Positions 1-6,386 are shown, counted from the first letter of the stretch. The stretch: DNA of 7,708 bases from Pseudomonadota bacterium (GCA_020347585.1 CP070733.1:1215911-1223618); one strand, 5' to 3'. Numbers and translations: made by a program. Notes: generated from the sequence alone by a model not told the origin.

Positions 1-346
1 ATTTCTCGCCGGCATCCCCTTTGTAGAAGAAATTGGGTAGGTTAAACGAGGATTTCTCCTCGCTATTCGCGGCGACCCCGTTTTGCGGATCGACGTGAAA
101 GCTTGGGTTGACGTTGACGACGCCAACGTCGATGGTATGGCCTTCGTGAAACGACATTGCCGCTGCGTTATAGGGCATGGCGCCAATTTCTTCCGAGTTG
201 GCCACCAGCGCATTGGCGTAGCCCAAACCGGTAACTGATATTTCGGGGATACGAAAACCTGAGGCGAACGCGACCGGGGTCGTCGCGGTGAACATCGCGG
301 TGGCGGTTAGTAACCCTGTGGCGGTGAATTTTCTCCTTTTGTACAT
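1..346 (-). CDS. OmpP1/FadL-family outer-membrane transporter, 5' part only
   Basis: The gene reads leftward from an ATG at 346-344 and runs off the window; 115 codons are visible. A strong ribosome site (GGAGGA, about 353-360) fixes the start. Residues 1-28 form a Sec signal peptide (basic MYKRRK, then an Ala/Thr-rich core) with probable cleavage at AFA|SGF. The mature start, SGFRIPEISVTGLGYANA, is the typical N-terminal plug segment of OmpP1/FadL/TodX proteins, which carry fatty acids or other hydrophobic molecules across the outer membrane. The family's conserved Asn-Pro-Ala motif is here N60-A61-A62, followed by A63-M64, so the proline is lost. The beta-barrel lies outside the window, so substrate cannot be inferred. 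It is divergent from a second, more canonical family member at 691-2085. The family call is firm; the role (alkane, fatty acid or aromatic uptake) is not. Confidence 0.82.
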   Translation of the reverse strand, partial: MYKRRKFTATGLLTATAMFTATTPVAFASGFRIPEISVTGLGYANALVANSEEIGAMPYNAAAMSFHEGHTIDVGVVNVNPSFHVDPQNGVAANSEEKSSFNLPNFFYKGDAGEK

Positions 347-393
347 GGCTGGTCCTCCTCCCGCAGGTTATTGATTTTGTGTTGTTGATAACG

Positions 394-422
394 ATTAAAG
401 CATATCGCGCTGGGTTTGACGA
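394..422 (-). promoter_or_regulatory. Candidate extended -10 promoter for the leftward FadL-family gene
   Basis: Read on the minus strand there is TCGTCA (422-417; four of six matches to TTGACA), a 17-base spacer, and TGCTTTAAT (402-394). The latter is an extended -10 (TG-N) with five of six matches to TATAAT. Transcription would start near 387, giving a short leader of about 40 bases that begins at the CA-rich 10-mer. This is predicted from sequence only; the weak -35 is offset by the TG extension. Confidence 0.42.
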
Positions 423-548
423 AACCGGTGGCGGTCGCTTGCGCCGGTTGCATCACGAGGAAACGGCCTCGCTACAATAGTCGACAGCAGCACTCAAGTA
501 TTCTCATGGGTCCACATTGATCTGGGGCATTAACCTGGCGAGCAACAC

Positions 549-577
549 TTGACAGGGCGGAAACGCTAGTCAAGTAT
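549..577 (+). promoter_or_regulatory. Candidate promoter for the rightward FadL-family gene
   Basis: A perfect -35 box TTGACA lies at 549-554. Seventeen bases further on is AAGTAT (572-577), a poor -10 that keeps the key A at position 2 and T at position 6. An alternative -10, TATTAC at 575-580, has too long a spacer (20). A strong -35 with a weak -10 would suit an activator-dependent promoter, but no activator site is recognisable. The resulting leader would be about 107 bases. Confidence 0.35.
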
Positions 578-603
578 TACGGTTGCTTGTTGCAGCGCCA
601 ATA

Positions 604-669
604 TGTTGTAGAAAAACTACAATTTCGTTGATACACAACAACACACAGCATTTCGTTGTGAAACTGTGT
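604..669 (+). promoter_or_regulatory. Structured CA-rich 5' leader of the rightward FadL-family gene
   Basis: The first element is a hairpin with stem TTGTAG/CTACAA (606-611 and 617-622) and an AAAAA loop. Next come CACAAC (634-639) complementary to GTTGTG (655-660), and ACACAG (643-648) complementary to CTGTGT (664-669). These last two pairings interleave, so they are alternatives or would form a pseudoknot. The 9-mer ATTTCGTTG occurs twice, at 622-630 and 650-658, 28 bases apart. CAACAACACA (636-645) lies in the loop region. The segment ends just before the ribosome site GAGGAGA (677-683). Regulation of porin translation is an inference; only the pairings are seen. Confidence 0.35.
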
Positions 670-690
670 AACGCTCGAGGAGACCTACCG

Positions 691-2085
691 ATGAAGACTT
701 TCAACAGGCGACTACTGGCGATTACGGTCGCGGCCGCATTGTCCGCGCCCGGTGCAGTATTCGCCACCAACGGTTACTTTGCACACGGTTACGGCACCAA
801 AAATAAGGGTTTGGTCGGTGGCGGCGTGGCGCTTCCGCAGGACTCCATGATCGCGGCCACCAATCCGGCGGGCATGGCCTACGTAGGAAAACGTCTCGAC
901 GTGGGGTTGGCGGTTTTTAGTCCGAGCCCTCGCAAGTACTCGGCGGGCGCCCCCTCTGGTGGACAGATCCCGGACGGCACCTTTTGCGCACCGAACTGCC
1001 CGGTTACCATCGGTGGTCCTGGCGGAAACCAGTCGCTGGAAAGCGAGAACGATTTCTTCCTGATACCCCACTTCGGATTCAATTACATGCTCAACACCGA
1101 TATGTCGATCGGTGTGAGCGTTTATGGCAATGGCGGCATGAATACTGAGTGGGAAGGCGGCCAGACCCAGCACCCGGACCAGACCGGAACATTGGTAACG
1201 ACCCCGGGCACATATGGCGCTGGCACCGCAGGCGTAAATCTCGAACAGTTGTTCGTCAATATCCCGTTTGCCATGAAATTTGCGGGTGGCAAGGCCTCGT
1301 GGGGTATCGCCCCCATATTCGCCTATCAGCGTTTCGAGGCCAAGGGCACTGCTACGTTTGGCGGTATATCCCTGCATCCCGACAAACTCAGTAACCAAGG
1401 CACCGACACGAGTGCTGGCTGGGGCGGCAAGATCGGAGTCCAGGGTGATATCGGCCCTGTAACGCTCGCCGGTTCGTACCAGTCTAAGATGAGTATGGAT
1501 AAGTTTGACAAGTACAAGGGTTTGTTTGCGGAAGAAGGCGGTTTTGATATTCCGTCGACCTGGACACTGGGCCTGGCCTGGAAGACGACCAAGAGCTCAG
1601 CACTGACCTTCGATGTGCAGCGGATCAATTACACTGACGTCAAGTCCATTTCCAACAGCATGGAGCCGTTGGTAAATGGAAGTTGTACGCCGCAGGGTGC
1701 CGCTGGGAACCCGCTCGCGGTAGGTGCCGGCTGCCTTGGCGGTTCTAACGGCGGCGGGTTCGGTTGGCAGGATATGACCATCTACAAGATTGGTTACCAG
1801 TTTGCCACCAGCCCGGCTTGGGCGTGGCGGGTCGGTTTTAGTACCGGTGACCAGCCGATCCAGGGTGATGATGTTGTGTTTAACATTCTTGCGCCTGGCG
1901 TCGTCGAACAGCATTTCACCTTCGGTTTCACGTGGGACAGCGGCAAGAGCAGCGAAGTCAACTTCGCTGCCATGTATGCACCCAACAACTCCGTGTCGGG
2001 TACCAACAAATTCAGACCGGATCAAAACATCGAAATCGAAATGACACAGTTCGAGCTGGAGGCAAGCTGGGGCTACCGGTTCTGA
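691..2085 (+). CDS. OmpP1/FadL/TodX-family outer-membrane transporter
   Basis: This encodes a 464-residue outer-membrane beta-barrel predicted to carry hydrophobic substrates inward. The start at 691 is chosen over the in-frame upstream codon at 583 because GAGGAGA lies 7 bases before it and a complete signal peptide follows (MKTFNRRLL, Ala-rich core, cleavage at VFA|TNG after residue 25). The conserved N-P-A motif is intact at residues 58-60, within a Gly-rich N-terminal segment typical of the family hatch. The chain is rich in Gly/aromatic strand segments and ends in Y-R-F, a C-terminal aromatic signal for BAM-mediated insertion. Length is in the normal FadL range. Two Cys pairs (C99/C103 and C332/C348) sit in Gly/Pro-rich stretches that look like surface loops. 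The gene is transcribed alone: a terminator follows within 40 bases. Substrate is not predictable. Confidence 0.92.
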   Translation: MKTFNRRLLAITVAAALSAPGAVFATNGYFAHGYGTKNKGLVGGGVALPQDSMIAATNPAGMAYVGKRLDVGLAVFSPSPRKYSAGAPSGGQIPDGTFCAPNCPVTIGGPGGNQSLESENDFFLIPHFGFNYMLNTDMSIGVSVYGNGGMNTEWEGGQTQHPDQTGTLVTTPGTYGAGTAGVNLEQLFVNIPFAMKFAGGKASWGIAPIFAYQRFEAKGTATFGGISLHPDKLSNQGTDTSAGWGGKIGVQGDIGPVTLAGSYQSKMSMDKFDKYKGLFAEEGGFDIPSTWTLGLAWKTTKSSALTFDVQRINYTDVKSISNSMEPLVNGSCTPQGAAGNPLAVGAGCLGGSNGGGFGWQDMTIYKIGYQFATSPAWAWRVGFSTGDQPIQGDDVVFNILAPGVVEQHFTFGFTWDSGKSSEVNFAAMYAPNNSVSGTNKFRPDQNIEIEMTQFELEASWGYRF

Positions 2086-2121
2086 TTCGGAGCGGTTATC
2101 CCAATTAGGAGCTAAAGCGTC

Positions 2122-2165
2122 AACACGCCGCACGGAGTTACACCGTGCGGCGTGTTCTTTTCTTT
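2122..2165 (+). terminator. Strong intrinsic terminator after the FadL-family gene
   Basis: A perfect 14-base-pair stem (2122-2135 with 2143-2156), GC-rich in its core, encloses a 7-base loop AGTTACA. It is followed by CTTTTCTTT. It separates the porin gene from the next gene, which begins only about 55 bases later and so must have its own promoter or rely on read-through. Confidence 0.92.
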
Positions 2166-2219
2166 GCGTCATGATTTCCCGTGGCGTGCATGTATCCCCC
2201 AACATGCGGGAACGAAACG

Positions 2220-3140
2220 ATGATGATCAACACGATGAAGCGCGTATTGCCCGTGCTGCTTTTCACGGCCCTCGCGTTCAGTAGCGCGGCGCAAGAGACA
2301 CTGCTTAAGCCGTTCATACTTGCCGAAAAGGGTGCGGGAGAGGCGGGCGCCAAAGTTGGTGAGGTCAAACAAAAACTGACCGGCGCCGGTTTCGAGGTTA
2401 TCGGCGAGTACTCGCCGTATCCGGCCGCGACCGTTGTGGTGGTGACCAGCGACGCGCTGAAGCAGAACGCGGCGCAAACCGACTATGGCGGTTTCGGTGC
2501 CGCGCTGCGGGTGACCGTGACCAGCGCCGGCGATGCGGTACAGGTCGCATACACCAACCCGGTGTATATGGCGCATGTCTATCGCATGAAATCAGACCTG
2601 GCCGACGTGGCAACCGCCATGAGGAGTGCGCTTGGTGACCAGGGTGAATACGGGCCTGAGGAGGGACTCACCGCCGAGAAGCTGAGCGAATATCACTACA
2701 AGTGGTTGATGCCCTATTTCTATGACCGGCTCAACCTGGTGGAGTACGCCGTTTACCAGAATGCCATCAAGGCCGTTGAGGCGGCACTGGCGGCGCAAAA
2801 GGGTGGCGTGTCGAAGGTCTACCGCGTCGATATACCAGGCAAGGAGCAAACCCTGTATGGCGTGCAAATCCACGGTTCGGACAGCATCACCAAGTGCGGA
2901 GGCGACCAGTACATCATGGAGCGTATCGACTTCAAGGACGTCAAGTCGACGCCGCATCTGCCGTACGAAATGTTGGTGGTCGGCGGTACGGTCTATGCGC
3001 TGCCCGCCGAGTTCCGCATCGCCATCAGTTTCCCTGACCTGTCGATGGTCGGTAGCAACAGCTTCGCTTCTATCATGTGCGCGCCATCCGCGGTCGAGGC
3101 AGCCCTGACCGAGGGCGCCGGTGGTAAGCTCGAGGAGTGA
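2220..3140 (+). CDS. Secreted DUF302-like protein of unknown function
   Basis: This encodes 306 residues with a signal peptide (residues 1 to about 24: MMINTMKR, Leu/Phe/Ala core, cleavage near SSAA|QE), so a periplasmic location is likely. The start at 2220 has GGGA 8 bases upstream. A GTG at 2181 would add 13 residues that spoil the signal peptide and would start close behind the preceding terminator. Residues about 35-150 resemble DUF302: an opening helix, GFEVIGEYSPYPAATVVVVT, then GGFGAALRVTV and a strand ending in the VAYTNPVYMA motif. Residues about 150-306 are a second region I do not recognise; its markers are VYRVDIPGKE, HLPYEML and AEFRIAISFPDLSM. It has two cysteines in the mature protein, C226 and C287, which could form a disulfide. 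It has no lipobox and no further membrane segment. It sits alone between two terminators beside FadL-type porins, so a link to envelope lipid or substrate uptake is only a guess. Confidence 0.78.
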   Translation: MMINTMKRVLPVLLFTALAFSSAAQETLLKPFILAEKGAGEAGAKVGEVKQKLTGAGFEVIGEYSPYPAATVVVVTSDALKQNAAQTDYGGFGAALRVTVTSAGDAVQVAYTNPVYMAHVYRMKSDLADVATAMRSALGDQGEYGPEEGLTAEKLSEYHYKWLMPYFYDRLNLVEYAVYQNAIKAVEAALAAQKGGVSKVYRVDIPGKEQTLYGVQIHGSDSITKCGGDQYIMERIDFKDVKSTPHLPYEMLVVGGTVYALPAEFRIAISFPDLSMVGSNSFASIMCAPSAVEAALTEGAGGKLEE

Positions 3141-3201
3141 GCTCAAGGCGGGTCCTTGACCCACGTTCAGGTAAATCGCCCCCGCATCAGCGGAGCGCAC
3201 T

Positions 3202-3229
3202 GAAACCCCGCGACTGCGGGGTTTCTTTT
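3202..3229 (+). terminator. Intrinsic terminator after the DUF302-like gene
   Basis: A perfect 10-base-pair stem, GAAACCCCGC (3202-3211) with GCGGGGTTTC (3216-3225), has a GACT tetraloop and a TTTT tail. It isolates the secreted-protein gene from the glyA run, so glyA must have its own promoter in 3230-3388, where I could not identify one with confidence. Confidence 0.9.
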
Positions 3230-3388
3230 GCCTGCCGGCAGGGCGCTAAGCCCCGGCTTTCAAATGCATTTTTGGGGCAGATCGGGTAAGCTTGTGCGTC
3301 TTTTCCCGCCGCCGGCGGGCGCATGGTCGCACGACTGTCAGCGCCGGTCATGGCAGCAGATCCAACAGGGTGATATTAGAGAAAATCG

Positions 3389-4645
3389 ATGTTTACCAAG
3401 GACATGCAGATTGCGGGTTTTGATGATGAGCTCTCCTCGGCGATACAGAACGAGCGTCGCCGCCAGGAGGAGCATATCGAGCTGATTGCCTCGGAGAACT
3501 ACGCCAGTCCCCGGGTACTGGAAGCGCAGGGCTCGGTGCTTACCAACAAGTATGCAGAAGGTTACCCGGCGAAGCGGTATTACGGCGGCTGTGAGTATGT
3601 GGATATCGCGGAGCAGTTGGCCATCGACCGGCTCAAGGAGCTGTTCGCGGCAGACTACGCTAATGTGCAGCCCCATTCGGGTTCCCAGGCCAACGCGGCG
3701 GTCTACCTGGCCCTTCTCAAGCCGGGCGACACCATCCTCGGCATGAGCTTGTCAGACGGCGGGCATCTGACCCATGGCTCGAAGGTCAATTTCTCCGGCA
3801 AGATCTTCAACGCCGTGCAGTACGGCCTCAATGACGAGACCGGTGAGCTGGACTACGACCAGCTCGAGGCGCTAGCCCAAGAGCACAAGCCCAAGATGGT
3901 CGTGGGCGGGTTCTCGGCTTATTCCCGTGTGGTGGACTGGCAGCGCTTCCGCGACGTCGCCGACTCGGTTGGGGCCCTGTTGATGGTCGACATAGCCCAC
4001 GTGGCAGGCCTGATTGCTGCCGGGGTGTATCCCAGCCCCGTGCAGATCGCCGACGTGACCACCAGCACTACCCACAAGACCCTGCGCGGGCCGCGCGGTG
4101 GGCTGATCCTGGCCAAGTCCAACCCCGAGATTGAGAAGAAGCTCAACTCCATGGTGTTCCCGGGCACCCAGGGCGGGCCGCTAATGCACGTTATCGCCGC
4201 CAAGGCGGTGGCCTTTAAGGAAGCCCTCGCGCCCGGGTTCAGGGAATATCAGCAACAGGTTGTTGCCAACGCCCGCGCCATGGCGCAGGTCATTATGGAC
4301 CGGGGTTATCACGTTGTATCGGGTGGTACCGACAATCACTTGTTCCTCGTCAGCCTGATCGACAAGGGGCTGACCGGTAAGGACATCGATGCGGCGCTCG
4401 GCCGCGCCAATGTCACCGTGAACAAGAACAGCGTGCCTAAGGATCCGCAGTCGCCGTTCGTCACCAGTGGAATTCGCATTGGCACGCCGGCCATGACCAC
4501 GCGCGGCTTCGGCGAAACCGAGGCGCGAGATCTGGCCGGCTGGATCTGCGACATCATGGACGATCACACCAACGAGGTGACCATCGCCGCGGTCAAGGAC
4601 AAGGTGTCGGCGGTGTGTGCGAACTTTCCGGTATACGAACAGTAA
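3389..4645 (+). CDS. glyA: Serine hydroxymethyltransferase
   Basis: GlyA is a cytosolic PLP enzyme that converts serine and tetrahydrofolate to glycine and 5,10-methylene-tetrahydrofolate. This is the main source of one-carbon units for purines, thymidylate and methionine. The 418 residues match the family's usual length (417 in E. coli). Family landmarks in order are EEHIELIASENY near residue 28, YAEGYPAKRYYGGCEYVD, NVQPHSGSQAN, GGHLTHG, the D-x-A-H segment MVDIAHVAGL, and the PLP lysine K230 in TTHKTLRGPRGG. SGIRIGTPAMTTRGF, with a folate/carboxylate-binding arginine, lies near the C-terminus. The ribosome site is weak (AGAG, about 7 bases before ATG). A GC-rich hairpin (CCCGCC/GGCGGG, 3305-3319) lies in the upstream region but lacks a T-tract. 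It heads a plus-strand run with nrdR and the rib genes. Confidence 0.98.
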   Translation: MFTKDMQIAGFDDELSSAIQNERRRQEEHIELIASENYASPRVLEAQGSVLTNKYAEGYPAKRYYGGCEYVDIAEQLAIDRLKELFAADYANVQPHSGSQANAAVYLALLKPGDTILGMSLSDGGHLTHGSKVNFSGKIFNAVQYGLNDETGELDYDQLEALAQEHKPKMVVGGFSAYSRVVDWQRFRDVADSVGALLMVDIAHVAGLIAAGVYPSPVQIADVTTSTTHKTLRGPRGGLILAKSNPEIEKKLNSMVFPGTQGGPLMHVIAAKAVAFKEALAPGFREYQQQVVANARAMAQVIMDRGYHVVSGGTDNHLFLVSLIDKGLTGKDIDAALGRANVTVNKNSVPKDPQSPFVTSGIRIGTPAMTTRGFGETEARDLAGWICDIMDDHTNEVTIAAVKDKVSAVCANFPVYEQ

Positions 4646-4767
4646 TGAGGAACGAGTACTAAAGGGCTGGAAAAACTTTGGTCCGGGTGCGAGAAACGAT
4701 GAACACAAGAATCCATGTTGTGATGTTTGTTTCTCGAACCTCGTTCCTCGAGCCTTGTTCCTGATTT
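4643..4767. repeat. Imperfect palindrome with 7-base repeats at the glyA-nrdR junction
   Basis: The whole gap between glyA and nrdR is palindromic. GAGGAACGAG (4647-4656) pairs with CTCGTTCCTC (4740-4749). GGTGCGAGAAAC (4686-4697) pairs with GTTTCTCGAACC (4729-4740) at 11 of 12 positions. CACAA (4704-4708) can pair with TTGTG (4718-4722) at the tip. The 3' arm is a degenerate heptamer array with units starting at 4726, 4733, 4740, 4747 and 4754; the unit at 4740 is CTCGTTC and the others differ at one to three positions. The complementary unit GAACGAG occurs at 4650, and looser copies start at 4687 and 4694. The element begins at the glyA stop codon and ends 3 bases before the nrdR start. The function is unknown: a small repetitive element, an mRNA-processing or stability structure, or a leftover insertion. 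Confidence 0.7.
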
Positions 4768-4770
4768 TTT

Positions 4771-5283
4771 ATGCATTGTCCTTTCTGCGGTGCAGACGAT
4801 ACCAAGGTCATCGACTCGCGGCTGGCGGATGAGGGCGCGGTCGTAAGGCGCCGTCGCGAGTGCCAGTCCTGCAGCGAGCGTTTTACTACATTCGAGACGG
4901 CGGAACTGGTGATGCCGCGCATCGTCAAGGGCGATGGTAGGCGCGAACCGTTTGACGAGGACAAGCTGCGTGCAGGCATGCTGCGTGCGCTGGAGCGGCG
5001 TCCCGTAGACACCGAAAGCGTCGAGGCGGCGATCAACCGGATCAAGAAACATATCCGTTCCACTGGCGACCGCGAGGTGCCGTCCAGCCACATTGGGCAA
5101 TGGGTGATGGACGAGCTGCGCGATCTTGATCAAGTCGCCTATGTGCGGTTTGCATCGGTGTATCGGAGTTTTCAGGACGTCAACGCCTTCTCGGAGGAGA
5201 TTGAGCGCCTGAAGAATGTGCCGACGCCCGAGGTCAAGCGAAAGCAGATCTCGCTGCTGCCGGGCGACGAGGACGAATCCTGA
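4771..5283 (+). CDS. nrdR: Transcriptional repressor NrdR
   Basis: NrdR is a nucleotide-sensing repressor that binds NrdR boxes upstream of ribonucleotide reductase operons and shuts them down when dATP is plentiful. The 170 residues comprise an N-terminal zinc ribbon (C3, C6, C31, C34, in MHCPFC and ECQSC) with the basic DNA-binding stretch VVRRRRE. An ATP-cone domain follows from about residue 49 to 139 (VKGDGRREPFDEDKL at its start, YVRFASVYRSF near its end). The start is certain because the family always begins MxCPxC. Even so, no Shine-Dalgarno sequence is present: the preceding 20 bases are pyrimidine-rich and end in TTTTTT. It lies between glyA and ribD, a common gammaproteobacterial arrangement. 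The tail after about residue 155 is short, acidic and probably flexible. No NrdR box was recognised in this window. Confidence 0.97.
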   Translation: MHCPFCGADDTKVIDSRLADEGAVVRRRRECQSCSERFTTFETAELVMPRIVKGDGRREPFDEDKLRAGMLRALERRPVDTESVEAAINRIKKHIRSTGDREVPSSHIGQWVMDELRDLDQVAYVRFASVYRSFQDVNAFSEEIERLKNVPTPEVKRKQISLLPGDEDES

Positions 5284-5294
5284 ACGGCGCACCC

Positions 5295-6386
5295 ATGGAT
5301 TTTACGCAAGCCGACCACCGCTTCATGGCGCGGGCCCTGCAGCTCGCCGCGCGCGGTTTGTACACGACGGATCCGAATCCGCGCGTTGGTTGTGTGCTGG
5401 TCAAGGACGGCAAGATCATCGGCGAAGGCTGGCACGAACGTGCCGGTGAGGGACATGCCGAAATTCGTGCACTTGAGAACGCCGGCGCGGCTCAGGGCGC
5501 TACGGTCTATGTCACGCTGGAACCGTGTTGCCACCAGGGACGTACGCCGCCGTGCACCGATGCGCTGATTGCGGCTGGCGTGGCGCAGGTTGTCGCGGCC
5601 ATGGAGGATCCCAACCCGCGGGTTGCGGGAGAGGGTCTTGCACAGCTTGCCGCGGCCGGTATCAAAGTGAGCTCGGGTCTGATGGCAGCCGAGGTCGGGG
5701 CGCTCAATCCTGGCTTCGTTAAGCGCATGCGCACCGGCCGGCCGTTCGTGCGCAGTAAGCTCGCCATGAGCCTCGATGGACGTACGGCAATGGCATCGGG
5801 CGAGAGCAAGTGGATAACCTGCGCGGAGGCGCGCGCGGATGTGCATCGGCTGCGTGCGCGCAGTTCAGCGCTGATGACCGGCGTGGGCACGGTGCTGGCC
5901 GATGATCCATCATTGACGGCGCGGCTTGACGGTGTCGAACGCCAACCCTTGCGAGTGGTGGTTGATACGCACCTGAGCATGCCCGAAACGGCGCGCATGC
6001 TCTCGCAGCCCGGCCGCACACTGGTTTTGACGACGCAGGATGAGCCCGACGAGATGCAGCGGTTGCAGGAGGCGGGTGCCGAGGTGATACCCATGCCGCG
6101 CCATGGCAACAGTGTGGATTTGCAGGCGGTGCTGGACCATCTGGGCAGTATGGATGTCAACGAAGTCATGCTCGAGATGGGTGCGACACTGGGTGGCGCC
6201 ATGCTGCAGGCCGGGTTGATCGACGAAATGGTGTTCTATGTGGCGCCGGTACTGATGGGTTTTGAGGCACGCGGGCTGTTTCGCCTGCCCGGTCTGGAAA
6301 CGATGGATCAACGCATCCACCTCGACATTGTTGACCAGCGTATGGTCGGGAAGGACTGGAGGATTACAGCCAAGGTAAAAGGGTAA
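5295..6386 (+). CDS. ribD: Bifunctional riboflavin biosynthesis deaminase/reductase RibD
   Basis: RibD performs the second and third steps from GTP in the riboflavin pathway: zinc-dependent deamination of the diaminopyrimidine, then NADPH-dependent reduction of the ribose side chain. The 363 residues compare with 367 in E. coli. The deaminase domain spans about 1-145, with NPRVGCV, catalytic HAE (H54, E56) and zinc ligands C78 and C87 in EPCCHQGRTPPC. The reductase domain spans about 148-363, starting RPFVRSKLAMSLDGRTA, with GVGTVLADDPSLTAR and VAPVLMGFEARGLF. The start lies 11 bases after the nrdR stop with no clear ribosome site, so translational coupling to nrdR is plausible. An internal ATG at residue 11 is possible but less likely. 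The last five codons (AKVKG, then stop) fall inside the 7-base repeat that fills the junction with ribE, so the C-terminal tail may derive from that repeat. Confidence 0.97.
   Translation: MDFTQADHRFMARALQLAARGLYTTDPNPRVGCVLVKDGKIIGEGWHERAGEGHAEIRALENAGAAQGATVYVTLEPCCHQGRTPPCTDALIAAGVAQVVAAMEDPNPRVAGEGLAQLAAAGIKVSSGLMAAEVGALNPGFVKRMRTGRPFVRSKLAMSLDGRTAMASGESKWITCAEARADVHRLRARSSALMTGVGTVLADDPSLTARLDGVERQPLRVVVDTHLSMPETARMLSQPGRTLVLTTQDEPDEMQRLQEAGAEVIPMPRHGNSVDLQAVLDHLGSMDVNEVMLEMGATLGGAMLQAGLIDEMVFYVAPVLMGFEARGLFRLPGLETMDQRIHLDIVDQRMVGKDWRITAKVKG

Larger units (their letters stand above)
347..690. other. Divergent intergenic region between two FadL-family genes
   Basis: These 344 bases hold no convincing gene. 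They contain a candidate promoter for each direction, two ribosome sites at the edges, and the 10-mer CAACAACACA once in each leader. The copy at 636-645 is on the plus strand and the copy at 378-387 is on the minus strand, so both have the same orientation relative to their gene. The middle part, about 425-545, shows no structure I can name. A reading frame open from 583 runs into the plus-strand porin, but its extra residues precede a clean signal peptide and are almost certainly leader RNA. Confidence 0.7.

Noticed and set aside
583..690. In-frame extension of the FadL-family protein upstream to 583
   Set aside because: The added residues precede a complete signal peptide, and a strong ribosome site (GAGGAGA) sits 7 bases before the ATG at 691; the extension is leader RNA containing hairpins.
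712..1398. 228-codon minus-strand open frame inside the porin gene
   Set aside because: It is antisense to a well-supported FadL-family gene, has no recognisable domains, and is rich in Arg/His/Gly as expected for a GC-rich shadow frame.
1597..2205. 202-codon minus-strand open frame across the end of the porin gene and its terminator
   Set aside because: It spans the terminator hairpin, shows no family motifs and has no ribosome site; it is a shadow frame.
2181..2219. GTG start at 2181 for the DUF302-like protein
   Set aside because: It would place a Cys/Pro-rich segment before the signal peptide and lies only 16 bases after the T-tail of the preceding terminator; the ATG at 2220 with GGGA upstream fits better.
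2592..3200. 202-codon minus-strand open frame opposite the DUF302-like gene
   Set aside because: The plus-strand frame has a signal peptide, coherent motifs and flanking terminator; the reverse frame has none of these and starts at the base of the next terminator region.
3231..3243. CCTGCCGGCAGG palindrome after the second terminator
   Set aside because: A single 12-base palindrome in GC-rich DNA with no partner copy in the window; nothing supports it as an operator or repeat element.
3305..3319. GC-rich hairpin upstream of glyA as a terminator or riboswitch
   Set aside because: The stem is 6 base pairs with no T-run after it on either strand, and the surrounding sequence does not show the conserved blocks of glycine or tetrahydrofolate riboswitches.
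3372..3378. TGATATTA as an extended -10 for glyA
   Set aside because: Transcription would start about 4 bases before the ATG, leaving no ribosome site, and no -35 of quality is at the right distance.
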